A stretch of DNA of 63,002 nt from Polaromonas sp. (GTDB taxonomy: Bacteria > Pseudomonadota > Gammaproteobacteria > Burkholderiales > Burkholderiaceae_C), in NCBI RefSeq assembly GCF_030680935.1, contig NZ_JAUXUP010000070.1, forward strand, positions 1 through 63,002. The letters are read 5' to 3'. Numbering within the stretch: the first letter of the stretch is position 1; each line of letters starts with the position of its first letter. Below, in pieces: positions 7,525-14,166 of the stretch. The translations under genes were made by a program, and so were the position numbers. The notes beneath the pieces were generated by a model. That model was given only the letters and a program-made list of their open reading frames with translations. It was not told the DNA's origin and made no database searches.

Positions 7525-9624
7525 CTAAAAGCTCGCCTGCAAGCCCACCTTCAAACTGCGCCCCGGTAAAGGCGCCTTCGGAAAGGCCGTGCTGGTCAAC
7601 ACCGAGGTCGCGCTGTAGGCCAGCTTGTCGGTGATGTTGTCCAGCCGGGCGTACCAAAGCAGCGCGGCCGCACCCGCCTTGATGCGGTAAGACGAGCCCG
7701 CGTTCCACAGCGTGTACGCCGAGCTTGCTCCCGTCGGTGCGGCCGGCACACGCTTTTGCGCAGCCAGGTGGTCAAAGCCCACACTCGCACCCCAGGGCCC
7801 GCTGGCCCAGAGCAGCGACGCCCCCACCCGCCATGGCGCAATACGCGGCAAAGGCTGGCCGTTGCTCAGGTTGGTGGCGCGCACCAGATCGCCGCGCAGT
7901 GCCAGGTCCACCGTGGAGGCGCCCTCCTGCAGACGGATGTTGCCACTGGCCTCGATGCCAGTGAAACGCGCCCTCACCTGCTGGTACCGAAACTCGGCCA
8001 GCGGCCTGAACGCCGCGCCAGACGCCGTGAACCCGGTATTGCCGGCGTCTTCGGTCGGGTTGACCTCGCCATCTTCGGCATTACGCCTCACGCCCGTCGT
8101 CTGGTTCAGGGCAATGTAGTTTTTAAAGCGGCTGACATAGGTATTGACCTTGAAGCTGTGTCCGCCCGACTTCCAGGCCGCGCCCACGTCCAGGTTGTTC
8201 GATTGCTCCTTGGCCAGATTGGCATTGCCGACCTCATAAGCACCCGTGGCAATGTGCGGGCCATCGGCAAACAGCTCGTAGTCCCTGGGCGCCCGTTCTG
8301 TGTGCGCCAAATTGCTCGTCATTTGCCAGCCGGGCGCGGCATTCCACAATGCGCCCAGTGCGTAACTGCCGGGCTTGAAGCTTCTGCTGGCAGGGGTAAA
8401 ACGCGCCACCCTCGGGTTGCCAAACGACGTCACGTCCACAGACTCTGCCCGGCCACCCAGGCTCCACTTGCCCCAATCGGTGCCAAGCTCTTCGTAAGCA
8501 AACAAGGCCGACTGGGAGGTCTTGCTGAAAGGCGCAAAAGCCTCTGTGCCCACCGCAGAAAAGCGGTTCGATTCGGTTTGCACCCCCAGCACGCCGTCGA
8601 TGTTGCCAACCCTGGCGTGGCGCGCTTCCAGCCTGAGGTCACTGCCCTTGTTGGTAAAAACCGTGCCGGCCCGCGAGCCTTCAAACTCGGTGTGGCTGTA
8701 GTCCGTCTGGCTGTATTGCGCCTTGATGCTTTGCAGCGGACCGTGCAGATTGCGTATTTCACCTTCCATTGCATAGCGGTCCGACTTCATGCCAATGGTG
8801 ACCCTGTCTTCAGCCACCGTGCCGTAGGTGCTTCGGTAGTTGCTGGCCGAGGCGCCCAGGTAACCGTCGGCAAAAAACACCGACCCCCCCACTGCCCCGC
8901 CGCTCGTATCGCTTGCTGAATTGCAGATACGCCTGGCTGTGGTGGTTACTGCGGTCTTGGTGCAGGCCAGGTCGCGCGGCACGCGCACGTCGCTGGTCTT
9001 GCGGTCAAAGGCGTCCACATGCAGGCTGTAGCGCTGATTGCCGGCCTCCAGCAGCACACCCTTGCCGCGTTCTGAATTGCCGCTGGCGGCGTTGATGTCC
9101 ACCTTGCCGCTGATGCCGCCTTTGTCGTCAAACTGCGCCTCGCGCGGAATGCGGTTGTCGATCACATTGACCACACCCCCCACCGCGCTGCCACCGTACA
9201 GCAGCGCGCCGGGCCCTCGCAACACTTCAATGCGCTCCATGCTCAGCGGGTCGCTGGTCACCGCGTGGTCATAACTGAGGCTGGATGCGTCGAGCGATCC
9301 GCCGCCGTTGGACAGGATACGGATGCGGTCGCCATCCAGCCCGCGGATGATGGGCCGGCTGGCGTTCGGGCCAAAGTAGGTGCTGCTGACACCCGGCGTG
9401 CCGTCCAGTGTCTCACCGAGGGTGGTTTTGGCGCGTAGCAACAGGCCGTCGCCTGAGTACTGCGTGGCGGGTGTTATCAAATCCGTGCTGCCCAGCGGGT
9501 TGCCGGTGACGGTGATTGTTTTCAGGGTAGAAGCCGGCGTCTGCGCCAGCACGGTGGTGCTGCCAAGGGCGAGCAGGGACAAGGTAGCCGTGCCTATGGC
9601 ACTGCGGGGAAATAATTTTTTCAT
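7525..9624 (-). CDS. TonB-dependent outer-membrane receptor (ZnuD-like candidate)
   Basis: A 699-residue TonB-dependent receptor. A signal peptide ends near residue 27 (VLAQ), followed by a plug domain with PIIRGLDGDRIRILSNGG, IEVLRGPGALLYGGSAVGGVVNVID, and a beta-barrel ending in SLKVGLQASF with terminal Phe, as outer-membrane proteins require. A Cys pair (ACTKTAV...RRICNSAS) sits in an extracellular loop near residues 220-235, as in the zinc receptor ZnuD. It is the last gene of the leftward ABC/DUF3299 cluster. Zinc is therefore the favoured substrate, but this is inferred from context. Confidence 0.85.
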   Translation of the reverse strand: MKKLFPRSAIGTATLSLLALGSTTVLAQTPASTLKTITVTGNPLGSTDLITPATQYSGDGLLLRAKTTLGETLDGTPGVSSTYFGPNASRPIIRGLDGDRIRILSNGGGSLDASSLSYDHAVTSDPLSMERIEVLRGPGALLYGGSAVGGVVNVIDNRIPREAQFDDKGGISGKVDINAASGNSERGKGVLLEAGNQRYSLHVDAFDRKTSDVRVPRDLACTKTAVTTTARRICNSASDTSGGAVGGSVFFADGYLGASASNYRSTYGTVAEDRVTIGMKSDRYAMEGEIRNLHGPLQSIKAQYSQTDYSHTEFEGSRAGTVFTNKGSDLRLEARHARVGNIDGVLGVQTESNRFSAVGTEAFAPFSKTSQSALFAYEELGTDWGKWSLGGRAESVDVTSFGNPRVARFTPASRSFKPGSYALGALWNAAPGWQMTSNLAHTERAPRDYELFADGPHIATGAYEVGNANLAKEQSNNLDVGAAWKSGGHSFKVNTYVSRFKNYIALNQTTGVRRNAEDGEVNPTEDAGNTGFTASGAAFRPLAEFRYQQVRARFTGIEASGNIRLQEGASTVDLALRGDLVRATNLSNGQPLPRIAPWRVGASLLWASGPWGASVGFDHLAAQKRVPAAPTGASSAYTLWNAGSSYRIKAGAAALLWYARLDNITDKLAYSATSVLTSTAFPKAPLPGRSLKVGLQASF

Positions 9625-9702
9625 GAGGACTCGTTGAATCGGGAACGGGAAACACCAAACAGCACCCGAAAAAGGTGCGTTTAGCGGCTTCAGAGAGGGG
9701 AT

Positions 9703-10080
9703 TCAGCGAGTCAGGGGTGGACCGCGCGCTTCGAAAAGCGCGGCCCGTCGGGCGAGTGTTTCGCCCTGTAGAAAGAGAAAAACAAACGCGGTCAACACCA
9801 AAGGCAATGCCATCAGGGGAAGGGCCGGAACAGCATCGCCGTGGCAAAGCTGGTCGTAGACGCGGCAATCCGACTCGTCCGCATGGGCAGAAAACAGATC
9901 GGCCAGCCAGCCGTGCGCATGGCTGCTCTCATCGGCTTCAACAAGATGCGCCGGTGCCGCGTGGCGCGAGTCCCCGGGGCCATGGGTCAGCCCGTGCATC
10001 AGGCCCAGCATGGGCGCGAGCAAGAACACCAGGGCCAGATAAGCCCAGGCCACCCGGAGCGCCATGCGCCTGAAGACCAT
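9703..10080 (-). CDS. His-rich small membrane protein
   Basis: A 125-residue protein with one N-terminal and one C-terminal hydrophobic helix (about residues 9-30 and 86-107) around a hydrophilic stretch rich in histidine (HGLTHG, SRHAAPAHL, SSHAHG, SAHAD) plus two cysteines (SDCRVYDQLCHGD). The pattern resembles DUF2946-like or metal-chaperone proteins and suggests metal binding in the periplasm. It starts 6 bases after the DUF3299 gene and precedes the TonB receptor, so it belongs to the same cluster. Confidence 0.7.
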   Translation of the reverse strand: MVFRRMALRVAWAYLALVFLLAPMLGLMHGLTHGPGDSRHAAPAHLVEADESSHAHGWLADLFSAHADESDCRVYDQLCHGDAVPALPLMALPLVLTAFVFLFLQGETLARRAALFEARGPPLTR

Positions 10081-10086
10081 GCGGGC

Positions 10087-10671
10087 TTACTTCACCGTCA
10101 CCGCATCGTTGATGCGGTAGTACAGGCCATACGGATCGTCGTGCAGCACCTGCAGGCGGCCCTCTACCACCACCGGCTCCATGCTGTATTCCACCGGAGT
10201 TCTGGTCTTGACCTCGACCATGCTTTCTGGCCCGCCCGGCAGACAGAACGAGCAGCTCAGCGGCACCGACGACAGCAGGAAATGGCGCTGCTTTTTGCCC
10301 GGCTCCAGCGGCATCATGAAGCCCTGGATGCGCTGGGTTTTGTCGTTCATGCCCATCTGGCTGGCAGTGAACACCGGCAGGATGCGGTTCTTCTCGTTTT
10401 TGGTTTTGACATCAGTCAGCACCGACCAGGGCACCACGTCTGTTCTTGGCGCCAGTGGCGCAAACGGGCTGTTGGCCCCGTGCACACCGGCACCCTGCCC
10501 GGCTGGCAAATCAATGCTGCCAAGGGGTGCAGGGGCAGCTTTGCCCGCAGCGGGCTTGCTGCTGCCCGGGGGCAGGGGTGAGCTCAATTGGGCCTGTGCC
10601 GCGCCAGCCGCCAACAGCAGGGTCAGCAGCAAGGGCGAAGTCTTGAAGGTGGCGAAAGCAAAACTGTTCAT
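10087..10671 (-). CDS. DUF3299 periplasmic protein
   Basis: A 194-residue protein with a signal peptide (cleavage near AAQAQ, residue 27) and a DUF3299 core: WSVLTDVKT, GFMMPLEPGKKQRHFLLSS, and a C-x-x-C-like SCSFCLPGGPESMVEV near residue 145. It ends with a strand resembling VVVEGRLQVLHDDPYGLYYRI. DUF3299 genes accompany LolD/FtsX ABC genes in zinc-limitation (Zur) operons such as PA4063-4066 of Pseudomonas aeruginosa. The molecular role is not established. Confidence 0.85.
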   Translation of the reverse strand: MNSFAFATFKTSPLLLTLLLAAGAAQAQLSSPLPPGSSKPAAGKAAPAPLGSIDLPAGQGAGVHGANSPFAPLAPRTDVVPWSVLTDVKTKNEKNRILPVFTASQMGMNDKTQRIQGFMMPLEPGKKQRHFLLSSVPLSCSFCLPGGPESMVEVKTRTPVEYSMEPVVVEGRLQVLHDDPYGLYYRINDAVTVK

Positions 10672-10711
10672 GGGTTTCTCCGGAGACGGTGCTTGGACAA
10701 CATGCCTTGGC

Positions 10712-10767
10712 TGTCATCCCGGACTCGATCCGGGATCCATGGAGTGCGGATGAGGTCCGCAATGACA
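10712..10767. repeat. 56-bp MITE-like palindromic element
   Basis: The element has 6-bp terminal inverted repeats TGTCAT/ATGACA enclosing two nested hairpins, CCCGGA-n-TCCGGG and TGCGGA-n-TCCGCA. It occupies almost the whole gap between the DUF3299 gene and the small Cys/His protein gene. Similar TGTCATCCCGGA elements are dispersed in other proteobacteria. No transposase is present. Confidence 0.7.
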
Positions 10768-10775
10768 GACCAAAC

Positions 10776-11039
10776 TCAGTGCGCGTGTTTCATGCCGCAG
10801 TATTTACCCACCGCCAGGCCTTTGCAAGAGGCCTGCAGGTCTTTCATGCAGACGTCTTCCTTCTTGCCGGACTCCAGGCATTTGGCAGCGGCCTCGTGCG
10901 CGGCTGCCATGGCCCGGTGGCGCTGGATGTCCTCTTTGGTTTCTGCATCCTTGTGTTGTGCATGCGCTATCGAAAACATAGCTGCCAGCGCAAGTCCAGC
11001 AAGGGCTGGAAGCATATTTTTCATAAATTTCAGAGTCAT
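10776..11039 (-). CDS. Small secreted Cys/His protein, signal peptide encoded by a mosaic repeat
   Basis: An 87-residue protein with a clear signal peptide (KNMLPALAGLALAAMFSIAHA, cleavage before Gln28) and a small helical mature part bearing four cysteines (KCLESGKKEDVC, SCKGL, KYCGM) and several histidines, ending HAH. It may be a periplasmic metal-binding or disulfide-bonded protein; I do not recognise the family. Residues 9-25, the whole hydrophobic core of the signal, are encoded by a copy of the mosaic repeat. It lies 6 bases after the permease gene. Confidence 0.75.
   Translation of the reverse strand: MTLKFMKNMLPALAGLALAAMFSIAHAQHKDAETKEDIQRHRAMAAAHEAAAKCLESGKKEDVCMKDLQASCKGLAVGKYCGMKHAH
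10966..11013 (+). repeat. Mosaic repeat, copy 2 (encodes a signal peptide)
   Basis: Plus strand: GCTATCGAAAACATAGC, then TGCCAGCGCA, then AAGGGCTGGAAGC. It lies inside the small Cys/His protein gene and is read antisense, giving LPALAGLALAAMFSIA. Confidence 0.8.
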
Positions 11040-11045
11040 GTTGGT

Positions 11046-12260
11046 TCACCTCGATTGTAAAAGTTCAAACACATTGACGCGGTAAGCCTCGTACGCGGGC
11101 AGCAAGGCCGACAGCAGCGCCACGCCCACGGCCAGTACCGGCACACCCAGCAGCCCCACCGGCCACGCCAGCGTACCGATCAGAACTGATTTTTCCAGCT
11201 GCAGCAGCCAGCCCAGCAGCGCCATCAGCCCCTGGCCCGCCAGCACGCCAATCACCGCTGCCAGCAGCGCCAGCCACAATGCCTCGCACAGCAGCAGTGC
11301 CGCCACCTTGCGCGGTGGCGCGCCCAGCAAACGCAGCAGCGCCAGATCGGCGCGGCGCTCGCGTACCGCGCTCCACAGGGCAATAAAAACGCTCAGGCCG
11401 GCCGTCAGCAGCAGCACCCCCGCCAGCGCGCGCAACACGTCGGTGCCCACGCCAATCAGGTTGAGCAGCCGGGTGATCTCCAGCGCCGGCGCGGCGGCCT
11501 GCATCTCGGTGGTGCTGTTCACAAAACGCGGAAACGTCACCGCGGCCAGCGGGGTTCGGTATTGAATCAGCGCCAGCGTGACCTCGCGTTCGGCCTCCAG
11601 CGTCTTGCGGTCTTCGTCGTCCAGTGCGGTGTCGCCCTCATGCATTTTTTCGTGCACCTGCCAGACCGACTCTTGCGCGGTCAGCACAAGCCGGTCCAGC
11701 ACCGAGCCGCTGGCCGCCAGCACGCCACTGACCACATAAGGCGCCTGGCCGTGGCTGGCGCCGCCGCTGCCCAAACCGTGGCTGCCCACAAAACGTTCGC
11801 CCACTTTCAGCCCGGTCTGCGCCGCCACCTGCGCGCCCAGCACCGCCTGTAGCGGCGCGGCCCACACGCCGCCCTGCGCAAAGCTGGCCTGGTAGTGCGC
11901 GATGTAAGCCGGTGTGGTTCCGACGATGCGAAAGCCGCTGTAGCTGTCGCCCAGGCTCAACGGAATCAGTTTGGCCACCTGCGGGTGCTGCGCCAGGGCC
12001 TTGACCGCTGCCAGCGGCACATTGCCGGTCGGCACGTCCAGGTGAAACACGCCCGACAGAATCAGTTGCATGGGGCTGCCCTTGGCGCCCACCACCACAT
12101 CGATGCCGGCCAGGTCACGATCAAACGCCCGCGTTATCTGGTGGCTGACCAGCAGCACAAAACTCAGCGAGGCCAGGCCCAGGCTCAGCAACAGCAGGTT
12201 CAGGCCCGCCGCCAGCGGCCGGGCCCACAAAAACCGCCAGGCAATTGCTATCGTATTCAT
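11046..12260 (-). CDS. ABC transporter permease, FtsX/MacB-LolC type
   Basis: A 404-residue inner-membrane protein. One transmembrane helix near residues 15-38 is followed by a large periplasmic MacB-PCD-like domain (to about 265), then three helices typical of FtsX (about 275-300, 318-345 and 365-392), ending in AYEAYRVNVFELLQSR. Such permeases work with a LolD-like ATPase in mechanotransmission or lipoprotein handling rather than bulk transport. The start codon overlaps the ATPase stop codon by 3 bases (shared TATGA), and this junction lies in a mosaic repeat. Confidence 0.9.
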   Translation of the reverse strand: MNTIAIAWRFLWARPLAAGLNLLLLSLGLASLSFVLLVSHQITRAFDRDLAGIDVVVGAKGSPMQLILSGVFHLDVPTGNVPLAAVKALAQHPQVAKLIPLSLGDSYSGFRIVGTTPAYIAHYQASFAQGGVWAAPLQAVLGAQVAAQTGLKVGERFVGSHGLGSGGASHGQAPYVVSGVLAASGSVLDRLVLTAQESVWQVHEKMHEGDTALDDEDRKTLEAEREVTLALIQYRTPLAAVTFPRFVNSTTEMQAAAPALEITRLLNLIGVGTDVLRALAGVLLLTAGLSVFIALWSAVRERRADLALLRLLGAPPRKVAALLLCEALWLALLAAVIGVLAGQGLMALLGWLLQLEKSVLIGTLAWPVGLLGVPVLAVGVALLSALLPAYEAYRVNVFELLQSR

Positions 12261-12295
12261 AGCTGCTTGCGCAAAAGGGATAAAGGCTGGAAGCC
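12247..12295 (+). repeat. Mosaic repeat, copy 3 (at the ATPase/permease junction)
   Basis: Plus strand: GCTATCGTATTCATAGC, TGCTTGCGCA, AAGGCTGGAAGCC. Read antisense it encodes the last residues of the ATPase (GFQPLSLLRKQL), its TGA stop, and the ATG plus first codons of the permease (MNTIA). Confidence 0.85.
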
Positions 12296-12955
12296 GATTT
12301 GGCTATCGAGATTGGCGGCTACCCGCGCATCGTGCGTGGCGATCACCAGCGTGGCGCCGTACCGCGTGGCGATGGCCTGCAGCAATTGCACCGCCTGCTG
12401 CGCTGCCTCGTCGTCCAGGCTGGCCGTCGGCTCATCGGCCAGAATCACTTTGGGTTGCAGCAGCACCGCACGCGCCAGCGCGACTCGTTGGGCTTGCCCA
12501 CCCGAGAGCTGGCCTGGTTTGCGGGCGGCCAGCTCAGCCACACCCAGTGCCGCCAATGACTCATGGATGCGGCCGTCGTCCTGCGCCTGCCCCGCCGCCC
12601 ATTGCGCCATTGCCAGATTGGCGTGCACCGTCAACGCGTCGCTCAAGTGCAGTTTTTGCGGCAGAAAACCAATCGTTCTGGCGCGCCAGGCATCACCCGC
12701 GACCTTGCCCAGCGCGGCCAGCGACTGGCCGGCAACCGTGATGTCGCCTGCGGTAGGCGCCAGCAACCCCGCCGCCAGCGCCAGCCAGGTCGACTTGCCC
12801 GAGCCCGAAGCGCCGCGCAGCAGCAGCACTCCACCCTGCGGCACGGTCATATCGTCAAAGCGTATCTCGGCGCCGCCCGGGTACTGGTAGGCGAGTTGCC
12901 GGGTGCTGATCATGCCGCCAGCGCAGCCACCCTCGGCGGTGAATGTCGTGCTCAT
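12257..12955 (-). CDS. ABC transporter ATP-binding protein, LolD/MacB type
   Basis: A 232-residue cytoplasmic ATPase. The Walker A GASGSGKST (near residue 50), signature LSGGQAQRVALARA (near 154) and Walker B VILADEPTASLD (near 175) are intact. It pairs with the following FtsX-type permease. An internal ATG at 12913 (MISTRQLAYQYPGG) is an equally good start. The final dozen residues come from a mosaic repeat, so the native C-terminus may have been replaced. Context suggests a zinc-limitation operon, but I see no clear Zur operator upstream. Confidence 0.9.
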   Translation of the reverse strand: MSTTFTAEGGCAGGMISTRQLAYQYPGGAEIRFDDMTVPQGGVLLLRGASGSGKSTWLALAAGLLAPTAGDITVAGQSLAALGKVAGDAWRARTIGFLPQKLHLSDALTVHANLAMAQWAAGQAQDDGRIHESLAALGVAELAARKPGQLSGGQAQRVALARAVLLQPKVILADEPTASLDDEAAQQAVQLLQAIATRYGATLVIATHDARVAANLDSQIGFQPLSLLRKQL

Positions 12956-12999
12956 GAGTGGATGTGAAGGTTTGAGTAGCGCCTGACGATGGATGGGTG

Positions 13000-13440
13000 C
13001 TAGCGACTACACCACTGCTGCTCGCAGGGAACGCCATCTCCGTCGCCGTCCATCTGTACACCGGGGCAGTTGGCAAGGAAGTATTTGGCCTCGGCACAGG
13101 ACGTCATCTGGGAGCAGTACTTTCGTCTGTCGCAACTGAAGCCGCTGGACACGCGAGGAGCCGCAGGAACAAGCTTGTCGGGAGATGTGGCAACCGCCGC
13201 CGCACGCCGTCTCTTCTCTGCAGCGTTCAGCTCTTGAACTGTGGGAGGCTTTCTAACTTCACCTGTTGGACACGGCCCTTGCTGATAGGTGACCGTCCCG
13301 TTAAGCACACACTTGTTCGCTGGCGCAGCTGCGACTCCGGACACGGCGAACACAAGAGCCGCCAATACGCTGAGGAGGCAGGAGGTTGCAGGCAGCGTGG
13401 TGTGGATGTGATGGGAGGAAGTGGCTATGTGCGAGTACAT
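13000..13440 (-). CDS. Secreted excalibur calcium-binding domain protein
   Basis: A 146-residue exported protein. A long N-terminal segment with a hydrophobic core (about residues 19-39, ending VAAAPA) acts as signal. A DUF4124-like strand CVLNGTVTYQQGPCP follows, and the C-terminal excalibur domain has four Cys around the D-x-D-x-D-G loop MDGDGDGVPCE. Excalibur domains bind calcium and are often found with surface nucleases; no nuclease is fused here. I chose the ATG at 13440; the longer GTG start lies inside the attC-like site. The gene sits 44 bases before the ABC ATPase gene and may be an integron cassette. Confidence 0.8.
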   Translation of the reverse strand: MYSHIATSSHHIHTTLPATSCLLSVLAALVFAVSGVAAAPANKCVLNGTVTYQQGPCPTGEVRKPPTVQELNAAEKRRRAAAVATSPDKLVPAAPRVSSGFSCDRRKYCSQMTSCAEAKYFLANCPGVQMDGDGDGVPCEQQWCSR

Positions 13441-13453
13441 GTTATTTGCTTGC

Positions 13454-13522
13454 ACTTAACGTTTGAGATGAGAGGCGTGACCCGGCTTGCCGGGGCACGT
13501 CCTCTCGATTGAAGGGTTGGGC
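13454..13522 (-). other. Putative integron attC recombination site
   Basis: The minus strand starts with GCCCAAC (fits RYYYAAC) and ends with GTTAAGT (fits GTTRRRY), 69 bases in all. The two arms pair nearly perfectly (GAGAGG, CGTG, CCCGGC against GCCGGG, CACG, CCTCTC) with a few unpaired bases, as in cassette attC hairpins. Translated, the minus strand gives PNPSIERTCPGKPGH, a peptide I recall from attC-bearing cassettes. No integrase gene is in the window. Confidence 0.6.
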
Positions 13523-13649
13523 GTCACAGGTGGCGCGGCACTGATTTCGATGAACGAAGAGGAAGAGTAGGAGAAGGCTAGGCTCGACAGCTCGGCTTGC
13601 CGCGTGCCCCGTCGATCAATTGCGGCGCCACAAACAGAGGGGCTTCGAT

Positions 13650-13895
13650 TCACTCTTTTGACTCCTTTTGAATGCCAGACTTTAGGCCGATCGCCGCGCA
13701 GTAACCGAGTGAAATGGCAACTGCCCAACATAGACCGGCAAGCAGCCAGGCGTGACCTGGAAAGTACTGTCTATTTGCAGAGAGAGGTACCAGCCCGCTG
13801 ATAGAGATGACCCCCAAGACGACTAGCAGAAATGCAAGCAGCGCTGTTCTACGCGGCCGTTCGACAAACACGCCTAGCGATGCCCGCAGAGACAC
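13650..13895 (-). CDS. Hypothetical small two-helix membrane protein
   Basis: About 81 residues with two hydrophobic segments (TALLAFLLVVLGVISISGLV and WLLAGLCWAVAISLGYCAAI) and a charged tail; no family recognised. I chose the GTG at 13895, which follows a GAAAAGGAAA purine run; a TTG at 13934 inside the upstream attC-like element would extend it. The surroundings are more AT-rich than the rest of the window, and a likely attC site follows the gene. This fits a mobile integron cassette. Confidence 0.5.
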   Translation of the reverse strand: MSLRASLGVFVERPRRTALLAFLLVVLGVISISGLVPLSANRQYFPGHAWLLAGLCWAVAISLGYCAAIGLKSGIQKESKE

Positions 13896-13928
13896 AGACT
13901 TTTCCTTTTCGTTGGCATCACAAGTGAC

Positions 13929-13972
13929 GCCCAACGTAATTTAGACCGCATAGCTTGCGGTATAACTTGGTC
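13929..13972 (-). other. Degenerate attC-like element
   Basis: The minus strand ends in GTTGGGC followed by GTCAC, matching one boundary of the better site at 13454-13522. The core ACCGCA-n-TGCGGT pairs, and GACCAAG opposes GCCCAAC imperfectly. At 44 bases it is short for attC and lacks a proper RYYYAAC at the far end. Confidence 0.35.
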
Positions 13973-13982
13973 GCCTCGGCCA

Positions 13983-14000
13983 CTGACAAGTCCTTGTCAG
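13983..14000. promoter_or_regulatory. 18-bp inverted repeat, possible operator
   Basis: CTGACAAG and CTTGTCAG flank a 2-base centre in the 271-bp gap between the small membrane protein gene and the deacylase gene. The form fits a dimeric regulator site, or with such a short spacer a hairpin. Nothing else convincing was seen in this gap besides the attC-like element. Confidence 0.35.
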
Positions 14001-14166
14001 ATAACGAATTCATGCACATCGCATACTCCAGTCATGTCGATAAAACAGGCACCAAACACCGCAGATCATAGACGCGAAGATGCACGCTTCGCACCCTGCG
14101 AATACAGGAGATGCAAGCAAATCAAGCCGCACGGGGCTTGAGGAAGCACTGTATAAACAACAAATC

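Noticed and set aside
12956..13000. Zur operator before the ABC ATPase gene
   Set aside because: I looked for an AT-rich GTTATA-n-TATAAC palindrome here and before the TonB receptor (9625-9702) and found none; only a lone TATAAC half occurs at 13961-13966.
13456..13731. Minus-strand open frame of 91 codons ending in PNPSIERTCPGKPGH
   Set aside because: The conserved-looking end is the translation of the attC-like site, and the frame overlaps the small membrane protein gene; probably not a protein gene.
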